From positions 1-64,000 of the forward strand of contig JBDSBP010000124.1 of NCBI GenBank assembly GCA_039921525.1: a stretch of DNA of 64,000 nucleotides. Reading direction: 5' to 3'. Shown piece by piece: positions 36,219 to 44,834 of this stretch (its first letter is position 1; the number at the start of each line of letters is the position of its first letter). The notes under the pieces are model-generated. The model was not told where the DNA came from. It was given only the letters and a program-made list of their open reading frames with translations, and ran no database searches. The DNA is from JADCRZ01 sp039921525 (lineage in GTDB: Bacteria > Bacteroidota > Bacteroidia > Chitinophagales > Chitinophagaceae). A program made the translations under genes and the position numbers.

Positions 36219-37742
36219 TTACAAATCGAACCTGATACCTTGCGCCAGCGGCATTTTGTCGCTGTAATTAATGGTATTGGTTTGACGTCTCATATAGGCC
36301 TTCCAGGCATCGCTGCCACTTTCACGCCCGCCTCCTGTTTCTTTTTCCCCACCGAACGCACCGCCTATTTCGGCACCGCTGGTACCAATATTAACGTTTG
36401 CAATACCACAATCACTTCCTGCAACTGACAGATAAAGTTCTGATTCTCTCAGGTGGTTGGTCATTATTGAAGAAGATAAACCCTGGGGCACATCATTTTG
36501 CATAAAAATGGCTTCTTCAATAGTATTGTATTTAATAACGTAAAGAATAGGTGCAAAAGTCTCCTGCTGAACAATATTGAAACTATTTTTTACTTCGGCA
36601 ATACATGGTTTAACGTAACATCCACTTTCAAATTGGTCTCCTTCCACAAGACCGCCTTCAATAATAAAGTTCCCACCCTCCATTTTGCACTTCTTAATAG
36701 AGTTGAAATAATTATCTACTGCCATTTTATCAATCAACGGACCCACATGATTTTTTTCATCCAATGGATTGCCGATCCTTAACTGCTTATAGGCATTTAC
36801 CAGTTTTTCTTTAAAGCTGCTGTACACTTTTTGCTGGATAAAAAGGCGACGGGTACTGGTGCAGCGTTGTCCGGCCGTTCCAACAGCGCCAAACACACAT
36901 GCGGGTAACGCTATGTCAAGGTCAGCATGTTCAGAAATGACGATAGCATTATTACCACCAAGTTCTAACAGGCTTCTTCCAAGCCTTGCGCCTACTGCCG
37001 CGCCTACTGCCTTACCCATGCGGGTTGAGCCGGTAGCTGATACAAGCGAAATGCGGTTGTCGTTACTAATCCATTCACCGGCTTCTTTATTTCCAATTAC
37101 CAGGCAGCTCACACCCTCCGGAACAGCATTTTTTTCAAATACTCGGGCTGTTATATGTTGACAGGCAATGGCACAGAGGGGAGTTTTTTCAGAAGGTTTC
37201 CAAACACAAACATCGCCACAGACCCATGCCAGCATCGCGTTCCAGCTCCAGACGGCCACAGGGAAATTAAAGGCAGAGATAATGCCTACTATACCAAGGG
37301 GATGATATTGCTCATACATCCGATGGCCGGCACGTTCGCTATGCATGGTAAATCCATGTAATTGCCGCGAAAGACCTACTGCGTAATCACAGATATCGAT
37401 CATTTCCTGTACTTCGCCCAACCCTTCCTGCAAACTTTTACCCATTTCATAAGAAACCAATTTCCCCAATTGTTCTTTATTTTGTCTTAATGCCTCTCCA
37501 ATCTGTCGCACAATTTCCCCTCTTTTGGGAGCAGGCCAAAGCCGCCATTCCTTGAAAGCGCTCGTTGCCTTGTTCATCATCTTTTCGTAACCATCGCTAT
37601 CAGAAATGGATACAGCGGCAATTAACCTGCCATCAACGGGAGAAAAAGATTCAATTGTTTCACTTCCGGAATCCAGCCATTGCAGGCCTGTTGAGACACC
37701 TTTGTTACTCGCCGAAATATTAAAATGTTTTAAGAAATCCAT
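36219..37742 (-). CDS. Aldehyde dehydrogenase, ALDH7-like (aminoadipate-semialdehyde type)
   Basis: A 507-residue NAD-dependent aldehyde dehydrogenase. Catalytic Cys294 (GQRCTSTRR) and Glu260 (LELGGNNAIV), with the nucleotide-binding SATGSTRMG. FNFPVAVWSWNAMLAWVCGD and GAVGTAGQRCTSTR are close to antiquitin (ALDH7), which oxidises L-aminoadipate semialdehyde/piperideine-6-carboxylate in lysine breakdown; a substrate outside lysine catabolism cannot be excluded. No lysine-pathway neighbours. Single gene with heptamers upstream. Confidence 0.88.
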   Translation of the reverse strand: MDFLKHFNISASNKGVSTGLQWLDSGSETIESFSPVDGRLIAAVSISDSDGYEKMMNKATSAFKEWRLWPAPKRGEIVRQIGEALRQNKEQLGKLVSYEMGKSLQEGLGEVQEMIDICDYAVGLSRQLHGFTMHSERAGHRMYEQYHPLGIVGIISAFNFPVAVWSWNAMLAWVCGDVCVWKPSEKTPLCAIACQHITARVFEKNAVPEGVSCLVIGNKEAGEWISNDNRISLVSATGSTRMGKAVGAAVGARLGRSLLELGGNNAIVISEHADLDIALPACVFGAVGTAGQRCTSTRRLFIQQKVYSSFKEKLVNAYKQLRIGNPLDEKNHVGPLIDKMAVDNYFNSIKKCKMEGGNFIIEGGLVEGDQFESGCYVKPCIAEVKNSFNIVQQETFAPILYVIKYNTIEEAIFMQNDVPQGLSSSIMTNHLRESELYLSVAGSDCGIANVNIGTSGAEIGGAFGGEKETGGGRESGSDAWKAYMRRQTNTINYSDKMPLAQGIRFDL

Positions 37743-37770
37743 AATAGAGGCAAATTACGAATTAATCAAT

Positions 37771-37807
37771 AGCTATCAGCTGTCAGCTATCGACCGTCAG
37801 CTTTTGG
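37771..37807. repeat. Heptamer array, AGCTATC unit (about 5 copies)
   Basis: AGCTATC, AGCTGTC, AGCTATC, GACCGTC, AGCTTTT in 7-base phase in the spacer between ALDH7 and the broken gene. A second partial array (GAAGGCTGATAGC at about 37879-37892) faces it in the opposite sense. Confidence 0.8.
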
Positions 37808-37902
37808 CTAAGTAACATTTTGGCTTGTACATCCCTTAATAAACAATTATGTTAATTAGGTATCCTTCCAACGCTTTTTGCCGATGGCCGAAGGCTGATA
37901 GC

Positions 37903-38914
37903 TCATTTCAACGCCAGCCTGAACTTATACCAGGTCACATCTTATTTTAGCAGGGCCGCTCTGTCAGCAGAGCTAGTTGAACTCCTATTCTGGCTGCCGC
38001 TACCCATAGATCTTGCGCCGCCCATGCCGCCGCCTCTACCGCCTCCCATACCTCGTTCACCGCCCATGCCTCTTGGGCCTCCGCCTCTTCTGGCAACACG
38101 ACTTCCACCACAACCACCGCTGTTTTGAAAACCTTTTATAACGATACCTACACTAAAATTTTTCATGGTATCAATTACTCTGAGTGGATATCCCAGTATA
38201 TTTTTAATGGGTACAGCAGCCTCATAAACCAGTGTCATGTCAAACATAAACTGTCGGTTATTTTGGCTATCAGCTATCAGCAGTCAGCTATCAGGAAAAC
38301 AATGCTAGAATTAGTTTCCTCCTGATAGCTGAAGGCTGAAGGCTGATAGCCAAAGCGTCATTTTAGGGTTGACATAACACTAGATTATTGTCAGTATCTA
38401 TTTTCATCGCAAGTTGAATAACCTGTTTATCATTCAGATCATAAGAACGGTTTTCAAAATGTTGAAATCCGGTAATCGTATAAGTAGAAGATTGCAATAG
38501 CATTTCTTCTTTGCGCGATCTTTTATTTACATTTCCGCCATCGGCCGTGCGTTCTTTAGTGTCGTCGGATTTGGGATACGCCGGGCTCTTCCCGGGAAAG
38601 TTAATGCCAATATTTTTACTGTCACCGCCTGCGGGATCAAAATAAACAGTCATGCCCATGCGAAGTATTTTCTGTTCAGTCGCCTCGTCCTTACATAGCA
38701 AGTCTATATAAACATTCTCTCTATCATTAGTAATTGAATATTGAATGGTACCCGGTTTATTTCCAAAACGTAAAGGAAGATCCCAATCATTTAGATCGGC
38801 ATTTGCCGTTACGGAACTCTTTTGAAAGGTTCCTTCGGCATTTAATTTATGGGAGCAATAGTTACAAAGAATAATTGAAAAAAAGGAGAAAACAAACAAT
38901 AATGTTTTTTGCAT
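37903..38914 (-). pseudogene. Secreted DOMON/CBM9-like protein gene, split by an insert and ended early
   Basis: Two open pieces are one former gene. The 5' piece (38914-38363) has a lipoprotein-like leader, a beta-sandwich with DLNDWDLPLRFGNKPGTIQY and GMTVYFDPAGGDS, and ends MKIDTDNNLV before a stop. The 3' piece (38247-37942) resumes with LVYEAAVPIKNILGY and a Gly/Arg/Met-rich tail (GGGPRGMGGERGMGGGRGGG). Between them lies a palindromic element (38229-38383). After the stop at 37942 the frame reads DVTWYKFRLALK to a second stop at 37903, so a nonsense change may have shortened the tail too. CBM9/DOMON is a weak guess; function unknown. Confidence 0.7.
38229..38383. mobile_element. 155-bp palindromic element inserted in a coding gene
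   Basis: Terminal inverted repeats CCAGTGTCATGTCAAAC (38229-38245) and, from the other end, CTAGTGTTATGTCAACC (38383 inward) match at 14 of 17 positions. Inside them AGCTATC heptamers sit on both arms (38266-38290 and 38326-38351) with complementary blocks GTTTTCC/GGAAAC around a short AT core, so the whole folds into one hairpin. Removing it restores IDTDNNLVYEAAVPIKN. Left CTAG and right CTGG flanks could be a 4-base target duplication. Confidence 0.7.
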
Positions 38915-38934
38915 GATCGTATTTTAGACGATCA
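38914..38934. other. Hairpin over the start codon of the split gene
   Basis: TGATCGT / ACGATCA stem with the 7-base loop ATTTTAG. The arm nearest the gene touches its ATG, so it could mask initiation or serve as an operator. No T-tract, so it is not a good terminator for the receiver gene upstream. Confidence 0.3.
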
Positions 38935-39061
38935 TAAAAGTATTGTGATGGGTAACATTTAATTGGAAACGAGATTGAATTAACGCTATAATAACGAGCC
39001 ATTCCGGCAAAAGCATCATATGTTACATATCTATAAAAAGTAGTCAGCCTTAGCCTATCAT

Positions 39062-39526
39062 TTACCTGACATTTTTCGGATAGGGGTTTTCTGCAAAATA
39101 AGAAGGTACAGGTATCAGGCTGCTTCCCCAATAAGATACAATCGTTTTAAACATCAACTGAATATCTTTAAAATCAGTGGGTTTTTGAAAGTAACCCTGG
39201 ATAGAACTATTGTAAGCGCTAAAAATATGACTAATATGAGATGAAGTTGAAAAGAACAAAAATGGAATACTTTTCAGACTTAAGAAATTCTCTTTATTCA
39301 ATTCTGCCCTGAGTTCAATACCATTCATTTTTGGCATGTTTATATCACACAAAATAAAAAAACAGGGGTCAATACTGATCTTCAGGTACGCTAGTGCTAC
39401 CTCTGCAGATTGAAATAGTAAAATTTCGTTTTTGAGATGTAGAGAGTCAAATGCCAGTTTGTATGTTTCCAAATCCTCCATATCATCATCAATAAGGATA
39501 ATGGGACCGATCTTTTCCATGAACAC
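39062..39526 (-). CDS. Stand-alone response-regulator receiver protein
   Basis: A 154-residue CheY-like receiver with no output domain. Acidic pocket Asp13-15 (ILIDDDMED), phosphorylation site Asp61 (ILCDINMPKMNG), Ser/Thr at about 93-94 (FFSTSS) and Lys115 (FQKPTD) form the full active set. Such single-domain receivers in Bacteroidota relay signals from hybrid or phytochrome-type kinases. No kinase gene is adjacent. Start at 39526 or, two codons in, at 39520. Confidence 0.92.
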   Translation of the reverse strand: MFMEKIGPIILIDDDMEDLETYKLAFDSLHLKNEILLFQSAEVALAYLKISIDPCFFILCDINMPKMNGIELRAELNKENFLSLKSIPFLFFSTSSHISHIFSAYNSSIQGYFQKPTDFKDIQLMFKTIVSYWGSSLIPVPSYFAENPYPKNVR

Positions 39527-39615
39527 GAGGTTTTAGTCTCTTAAGTTAACCTATAATTTCAAAGTAATCATATATGTTTAACTTACGTGTGTTCACATCT
39601 ATGCGGCAACCTTTT

Positions 39616-39733
39616 AAGAGGTGTGAGGTATGAGGGATGAGTATGGTTATCAGCTATCGGCTATCAGCTATCGGCTTTGGTTACCAGGTTAGTCCTATGT
39701 TTCAATGTCAATAACTTGGAAGTTATATAAAAG
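39616..39733. repeat. Composite repeat, copy B (118 bp)
   Basis: Gap-free partner of 31456-31573. Holds GGTGTGA/GGTATGA units, three AGCTATC/GGCTATC units and the core ending at the ATAACTT-GG-AAGTTAT stem and ATAAAAG. Further TATGAGA-like units follow to about 39750. Together with the ATTAACC array it fills the 306-base gap between the receiver gene and panB; no gene is present in that gap. Confidence 0.85.
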
Positions 39734-39792
39734 CTATGAGATATGAGATTGATAAAATAAGCCTGCTAAATTTATTAATCTCAAACTCACTC

Positions 39793-39834
39793 ATTAACCA
39801 TTAACCATTAATAATTAATAATTAACAATTAACT
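39793..39834. repeat. Heptamer array, ATTAACC/ATTAATA unit (6 copies)
   Basis: ATTAACC twice, ATTAATA twice, ATTAACA, ATTAACT in exact 7-base phase. The last unit supplies the panB stop codon (39833-39835 read on the minus strand). Confidence 0.9.
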
Positions 39835-40648
39835 AATACTGCTCGCTATCATTTGGGAAATCCTTCTTTTTAACGTCGATGATATATTGCTTCACAGCAT
39901 CAGTAATCTGTTTGTTAAGGTTTAAATACTGGCGCAGAAAACGGGGTTTGAATTCAGTATTGATGCCCAGCAGATCATGCATTACGAGCACCTGTCCATC
40001 ACAAAATTTTCCGGCGCCAATACCAATCGTTGGAATTAATAAACTTTCTGAAACTTCTTTAGCCAGTAATGCAGGAATTTTTTCCAGCACTATGGCAAAG
40101 CATCCGGCCTCCTGCAAAAGCAGTGCATCCTTTTTTAGTTTTTCTGCTTCTTCAATCTCCTTCGCTCGTACGGTATATGTGCCGAACTTATAAATAGATT
40201 GTGGAGTTAATCCTAAATGGCCCATCACGGGTACACCCGATGAGAGGATTCGTTTAATGGATTCCAGTATTTCTTCACCACCTTCGAGCTTAATAGAATG
40301 TGCACCTGTTTCTTTCATAATGCGGATCGTAGAGCTCAACGCTTCTTTTGAATTACCCTGGTATGAACCGAAGGGAAGGTCTACCGTTACAAGGCTTCGG
40401 TTAATTCCTCTTACTACTGAAGAAGCATGATAGATCATTTGATCTAATGTGATGGGCAAAGTTGTTTCATGGCCCGCCATAACATTACTCGCTGAATCTC
40501 CAACCAACACAATATCGATACCCGCATCATCAAAAATTTTAGCAAAGGAAAAGTCATAAGCCGTAATCATGGAGATTTTCTCTCCATCAGATTTCATTTT
40601 CTGCAGCGTATGGGTGGTAACTTTTTTAATTTCCTTGTGAATGGACAT
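39833..40648 (-). CDS. panB: 3-methyl-2-oxobutanoate hydroxymethyltransferase
   Basis: A 271-residue ketopantoate hydroxymethyltransferase, first step of pantothenate (CoA) synthesis from 2-ketoisovalerate and methylene-THF. Signatures: ITAYDFSFAKIFDDAGIDIV, VGDSASNVMAGHETTLPITL, DLPFGSYQGN, KLEGGEE, MGHLGLTPQS and GIGAGKFCDGQVLVMHDLLG. Metal ligands Asp in VGDSAS and Asp in VDLPFG are present. No panC neighbour. Full length for the family. Confidence 0.97.
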   Translation of the reverse strand: MSIHKEIKKVTTHTLQKMKSDGEKISMITAYDFSFAKIFDDAGIDIVLVGDSASNVMAGHETTLPITLDQMIYHASSVVRGINRSLVTVDLPFGSYQGNSKEALSSTIRIMKETGAHSIKLEGGEEILESIKRILSSGVPVMGHLGLTPQSIYKFGTYTVRAKEIEEAEKLKKDALLLQEAGCFAIVLEKIPALLAKEVSESLLIPTIGIGAGKFCDGQVLVMHDLLGINTEFKPRFLRQYLNLNKQITDAVKQYIIDVKKKDFPNDSEQY

Positions 40649-40657
40649 GGATGGGTA

Positions 40658-40690
40658 GTTTAAAGTTTAGAATTCAAGGTTTAAAGTTAG
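40658..40690. repeat. Heptamer array, GTTTAAA unit (4-5 copies)
   Basis: GTTTAAA, GTTTAGA, ATTCAAG, GTTTAAA, GTTAGGG in 7-base phase directly upstream of the panB start. A looser run of GTTCGTTA-type words continues to about 40775. Confidence 0.7.
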
Positions 40691-40785
40691 GGCAGTTCGT
40701 TAGTTTGATAGTTCGCCCCTTCGTTAATTCGATTGTTCGTTAATTAGTCGTTCGTTAATTAATAGATCGTTCGTTCATTTTTCTT

Positions 40786-40825
40786 CCTCATACCTCACAC
40801 CTCATACCCCATGCCTCACACCTCC
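40786..40825. repeat. Heptamer array, GGTATGA unit, entering the ppx stop codon
   Basis: Read on the minus strand: GGTGTGA, GGCATGG, GGTATGA, GGTGTGA, GGTATGA. The TGA of the first unit is the ppx stop codon (40816-40818), so the array begins inside the gene. Confidence 0.85.
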
Positions 40826-41712
40826 ATCTCCTGCATCATAAGTTCCTTGTATAAATGCTGAATCAATCCATCGGCCAACCCGATTTTGGGAACAAATATT
40901 TCCTCGGCATCCGCCCAACGCATTACGTTTACATATATCAGCAAGGCAGGTACAATAACGTCTGCCCTGTCTTCCCGCAGGCTATACAATTTCATTCGCT
41001 GGTATAATGGCACACTGCTGAATTCTTTATGATACTCTTTCAGCAATTCAAACGACAAAGGCTTCCCATCTTTTTTCTTTGACATAGAAAAAACTTTATT
41101 GATATTACCCCCTGTGCCAATGGCCACCAGGTTCTTATATGATTTGGTTTTATCGCGAATAAAATCCCTAAGCCTGTTCCATTGAGATTCTCCCACCTGG
41201 TTTTTTAATAAGCGGATGGTGCCTATATCAAATGATTCTTTAAATATCATTTGATTGTCGTAAAAAAGAGTAAGTTCAGTGCTGCCGCCACCTACATCAA
41301 TATATAAATAAGGATGATCTTTGTTTAAATTTTCTGCGATATGACTCTCATATATAACCGCTGCTTCTTCCTCGCCGGTGATCACTTCTACGAGTATACC
41401 GGTGTCGTCTTTAATTCTCTTTAACACTTCAGCGGCATTTGTTGCGTCTCTCATAGCTGATGTGGCGCAGGCCTTGTAATGTTTTACGTTGTATACCTCC
41501 AGCAGGTATTTGTATGCGTTAAGGGTTTGTATAATCATCTCCTGCTTTGCGGGAAGTATCTTTTTATATTCAAATACGTCGAAGCCCAAACGAAGAGGAA
41601 CCCGGATCAGGTTGAGTTTATTAAATGCTGGAGGGGAACCGCTGATTTTAACCACCTCGGAAATTAAAAGCCTTGCCGCGTTACTTCCGATGTCTATTGC
41701 TGCCAGTCTCAA
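40816..41712 (-). CDS. ppx: Ppx/GppA family exopolyphosphatase
   Basis: A 298-residue acetate-kinase-fold phosphatase that releases phosphate from polyphosphate or converts pppGpp. Motifs: AAIDIGSNAARLLI at the start, EVITGEEEAAVIY, YIDVGGGSTELTLF and VAIGTGGNINKVF. It is the short form (phosphatase domain only), lacking the C-terminal HD-like domain of E. coli Ppx. It lies 17 bases after ppk on the same strand, so kinase and phosphatase are made together. The C-terminus MEV ends in a heptamer repeat. Confidence 0.92.
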   Translation of the reverse strand: MRLAAIDIGSNAARLLISEVVKISGSPPAFNKLNLIRVPLRLGFDVFEYKKILPAKQEMIIQTLNAYKYLLEVYNVKHYKACATSAMRDATNAAEVLKRIKDDTGILVEVITGEEEAAVIYESHIAENLNKDHPYLYIDVGGGSTELTLFYDNQMIFKESFDIGTIRLLKNQVGESQWNRLRDFIRDKTKSYKNLVAIGTGGNINKVFSMSKKKDGKPLSFELLKEYHKEFSSVPLYQRMKLYSLREDRADVIVPALLIYVNVMRWADAEEIFVPKIGLADGLIQHLYKELMMQEMEV

Positions 41713-41729
41713 AATAATAGGTGTTTAAA

Positions 41730-43868
41730 TTATGAGATAATAGATATTTCCCCGGCGGAAACATCCTTTATTTCCTGCGCCTGTTTTTTATCCTGCTGAC
41801 TGATTGATAAAAGATAATTATAAGTATCGATCTGTGATCTTACTTTAACATCCCTGTCCATATCGTATTTAACATACTCATTACTCAGGTCATTATTTAG
41901 AATACGAGCTTTTACATTATCACTTAACTGGATATTCAGCATCTTTTTCAATACTTTTTTAATGCCTTCATCAAAAATTGGACAGGTTGCTTCCACGCGG
42001 TGATCGAGGTTGCGTACCATCCAGTCTGCTGAAGATATAAAAACTTTTTCTTTGCCGCCATTGTGAAATATGAATACCCGCGCATGTTCCAAATATTCAT
42101 CGATTATACTAATGGCTGTAATATGTTTTATAAATTTTTCGTTTTCAGTAAACATGCAGTTTATTCCCCGGATAATCATTTTTATCTCCACGCCTTCCTT
42201 TGCTGCTTCGTATAATTTTTCAATGAGTTCATCATCGGAAAGGGAATTCATTTTAAGCAGGATGGATGCAGGGTAATCGGCTTTGGCACTCTTTATCTCC
42301 CGGTTAATCATTTTTAATAATTCTTTGCGCAAACTGGTTGGGCAGGGTATTAGCGTAGTGCATTCTTTCAAAAAATGAAGACCGTCCTTAGGCTTTTCCA
42401 AAAAATTAAACATACGGTTTACATCGGCCATAATATGACGATTAGCCGTCAAGAGGCAATGATCGCCATACAGCATGGCGGTCTTTTCATTCAGGTTACC
42501 GGTACTTACAAAACCATAATTAATAGTTAGGTTATTAACCCGTTTTTTTATTATGCAGATCTTTGAATGAACTTTCATTTCGGGCAAGCCGATGATTACT
42601 TTTACGCCTTCATCTTCCAGTCGCTCCTTCCATTCAATATTGGCTTCTTCTTCAAACCTTGCTCGTAGTTCAAGCATCACCGTTACATGTTTGCCATTTC
42701 GAACCCCGTTGATCAGGGCGTTCACTATTTTTGAATTTTGCGCCAGCCGGTAACAGGTTATTTTAATGGAAGTAACATTCGGATCAATAGCCGCTTCGCG
42801 CAGCATATCAATTACCGGGTTAAAGGAGTGATACGGAAAGTGAAGCATGATATCTTTCTCCAGTACCGTATCGGTAACTCTTTTTGAATTCGCCAGCAGG
42901 GGGTGTTGAAACGGTTTTTTGCGTTGGCCCTTTTTAGGAAAAACACTATCCGGAAAATCCATAAAGTGCCGGTAATTATGAATACGGCCGCCAGGAATTA
43001 AATTGTCTTTCTTTGTTAAGTTCATCCGGCGCATAAGGTATTCCAATAGCCCGGGATCTATTTCTTTGTCGTAAACAAACCGCACGGGTTTGCCTTTACG
43101 CCGGTTCTTCAGTCCTTTCTCAATTTTTTGGATGATGGAAGTGTCCACATCTGTGTCCATATCAAGTTCGGCATCCCTGGTTACTTTAAAAATCCATGAA
43201 TCATATTTGTCGTACCCGAAATAAGAAAAAATGGAAGGCAGGTTATAACGAATAACATCTTCCAGTAAAATAATAGCGTGTTCCCCGGGTGGAGAGGGAA
43301 GCAATACGAACCTTCCCAACGTTTTTCCCGGCACTTCGATAATAGCATATTTTTGCGAATAAGCGGAATCCTGCCGGGAAAGCACTACTCCCAAAAAGAT
43401 GGATTTATCCCTGAGATAGGGGAATTGCTGAATGCTTTCTATCATTAACGGGATAGTATTGGAACGCACTTCTTCTTCAAAATACCGGATAACAAATACC
43501 CGTTGCTCGCGGTTTAACTGTTTTTCCGTAAGAATGAAAATTTTTTCTTTTTCGAGTTCCTGGGAAATACTATCCCATATCCTGTTGAATTCGCTTTGCT
43601 GGCGTAATACAGTAGATTGAATTTCTTCCAGGATCTTATCGGGCGACTGTTCCAAATGCATATGTGATTTATTGCCCAGAGCCATCATACGTTTTAAGGT
43701 TGCCACCCTTACCCTGAAAAATTCATCCAGGTTGTTAGAGAATATTCCCAGGAACCGGATACGCTCTCTTAACGGAACGCTTTGATCGGCCGCTTCCTGT
43801 AATACCCTTGCATTGAACGATAACCAGCTGATATCCCTAACTATAGTTCTTCGTTTTGTATCCGTCAT
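41730..43868 (-). CDS. ppk1: Polyphosphate kinase 1
   Basis: A 712-residue enzyme that polymerises the gamma phosphate of ATP into polyphosphate. Domain order: N-terminal helical domain (ISWLSFNARVLQEAADQSVP), head domain, and two phospholipase-D-like catalytic domains. The autophosphorylated His lies in KVHSKICIIKKR, the second in DHRVEATCPIF; IIRGINCMFT and FISSADWMVRNLD are further signatures. It leads the ppk-ppx pair, which controls polyphosphate levels in stress and phosphate starvation. Confidence 0.96.
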   Translation of the reverse strand: MTDTKRRTIVRDISWLSFNARVLQEAADQSVPLRERIRFLGIFSNNLDEFFRVRVATLKRMMALGNKSHMHLEQSPDKILEEIQSTVLRQQSEFNRIWDSISQELEKEKIFILTEKQLNREQRVFVIRYFEEEVRSNTIPLMIESIQQFPYLRDKSIFLGVVLSRQDSAYSQKYAIIEVPGKTLGRFVLLPSPPGEHAIILLEDVIRYNLPSIFSYFGYDKYDSWIFKVTRDAELDMDTDVDTSIIQKIEKGLKNRRKGKPVRFVYDKEIDPGLLEYLMRRMNLTKKDNLIPGGRIHNYRHFMDFPDSVFPKKGQRKKPFQHPLLANSKRVTDTVLEKDIMLHFPYHSFNPVIDMLREAAIDPNVTSIKITCYRLAQNSKIVNALINGVRNGKHVTVMLELRARFEEEANIEWKERLEDEGVKVIIGLPEMKVHSKICIIKKRVNNLTINYGFVSTGNLNEKTAMLYGDHCLLTANRHIMADVNRMFNFLEKPKDGLHFLKECTTLIPCPTSLRKELLKMINREIKSAKADYPASILLKMNSLSDDELIEKLYEAAKEGVEIKMIIRGINCMFTENEKFIKHITAISIIDEYLEHARVFIFHNGGKEKVFISSADWMVRNLDHRVEATCPIFDEGIKKVLKKMLNIQLSDNVKARILNNDLSNEYVKYDMDRDVKVRSQIDTYNYLLSISQQDKKQAQEIKDVSAGEISIIS

Positions 43869-43962
43869 TTAAATCCTTTTGTTAAAGGTAAAACCAGTAG
43901 CTTAACTAATAAATTAAATAAATCTACATTCGCGTGTATAACGCAATATTATTAATTAATTT

Positions 43963-44205
43963 ATGGAACAACCTTTTAACGCTGTAAATGGTGATTTTCA
44001 CGATAAATTGGAGGCGTTGGCATTGGAGAAGAAGCAATGTGAGGTGATTTATTTCAATACCGGGGGAAGAGTAGTTACATGGGGCCGGGTAGAAAGCCTC
44101 TATCAAAGCGGGGAAATGGAATTTTTACAAATGCAATCCGGCCTTGAGATACGTTTGGATAACCTCATCCAGGTAGACGGCCTGTTGGCGCTTCCTGTTT
44201 GTTGA
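43963..44205 (+). CDS. Small conserved protein, Rof/Sm-like (tentative)
   Basis: An 80-residue protein, divergent from ppk and 98 bases before rpmB. The pattern FHDKLEALALEKKQCEVIYF then FLQMQSGLEIRLDNLIQVDG is reminiscent of the Sm-fold Rho-binding antiterminator Rof (YaeO): an acidic N-terminal motif and five beta-strands ending in a conserved LD-I. This similarity is by eye and could be chance; otherwise a Bacteroidota hypothetical. Confidence 0.65.
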   Translation: MEQPFNAVNGDFHDKLEALALEKKQCEVIYFNTGGRVVTWGRVESLYQSGEMEFLQMQSGLEIRLDNLIQVDGLLALPVC

Positions 44206-44249
44206 CTAATCCCGGTTTCAGGCATAATTCGAACAAACTGTAATTTGTT

Positions 44250-44280
44250 TTTGGATATTAGATTGTTTTAACGACCTTTG
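44250..44280 (+). promoter_or_regulatory. Promoter of the rpmB-rpmG-DUF4295 operon
   Basis: TTTG (44250-44253), 19-base spacer and GACCTTTG (44273-44280), seven of eight matches to TAnnTTTG allowing the first base, 22 bases before the rpmB ATG. Confidence 0.65.
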
Positions 44281-44302
44281 CCGTCCAAAATTTTGTCGAA
44301 TC

Positions 44303-44539
44303 ATGGCTAGAGTATGTCAGGTTACAGGTAAAAGACCCCGTTCGGGAAACAGTGTTTCCCATTCCAATATAAAAACCAAGCGGAGGTTTCTGCCAAACCT
44401 TAAAACAAAGAGGTTTTTCTTAGCAGAAGAAGATACCTGGATAACGATAAAGTTATCAACAGACGCAATACGGACCATTAATAAAAATGGTTTATATGCT
44501 GTAGTAAAAAAAATGAGACTCCAGGGACAAAAAATTTAA
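44303..44539 (+). CDS. rpmB: 50S ribosomal protein bL28
   Basis: A 78-residue basic ribosomal protein: MARVCQVTGKRPRSGNSVSH, then NIKTKRRFLPNLKTKRFFL. The CQVTGKRP motif and length match bL28; only one Cys is present, so it is the zinc-free form. First gene of a compact operon with rpmG and the DUF4295 gene, ended by the terminator at 45029-45059. Confidence 0.97.
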   Translation: MARVCQVTGKRPRSGNSVSHSNIKTKRRFLPNLKTKRFFLAEEDTWITIKLSTDAIRTINKNGLYAVVKKMRLQGQKI

Positions 44540-44587
44540 ATTTACTTCCCATTCCCGGGTTAGTAAAAACAATAAAATCGTTTAAAA

Positions 44588-44770
44588 ATGGCAAAGAAAG
44601 GAAGCAGAGTTCAGGTTATCATGGAATGTACCGAGCATAAAAATAGTGGTCTGCCAGGTACCAGCCGCTATATCACAAACAAAAACAAGAAGAATACCCC
44701 AGAACGCCTGGAGTTGAAAAAATATAATCCTATTCTTAAGAAGGTTACTGTACACAAGGAAATCAAGTAA
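44588..44770 (+). CDS. rpmG: 50S ribosomal protein bL33
   Basis: A 60-residue bL33: MAKKGSRVQVIMECTEHKNS, ending with YNPILKKVTVHKEIK. The zinc-ribbon Cys pairs are missing (one Cys), so this is the zinc-independent paralogue type. It follows rpmB by 48 bases, the usual order. Confidence 0.97.
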   Translation: MAKKGSRVQVIMECTEHKNSGLPGTSRYITNKNKKNTPERLELKKYNPILKKVTVHKEIK

Positions 44771-44834
44771 TTTCTCTCTCTCTCTCTTAAAGGATTGATA
44801 TCTGATAATTTTCTATAACTGACAACATACAATA

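Noticed and set aside
38862..39131. 89-codon minus-strand frame between the receiver and the split gene
   Set aside because: Overlaps the ends of two better genes and has no recognisable protein pattern.
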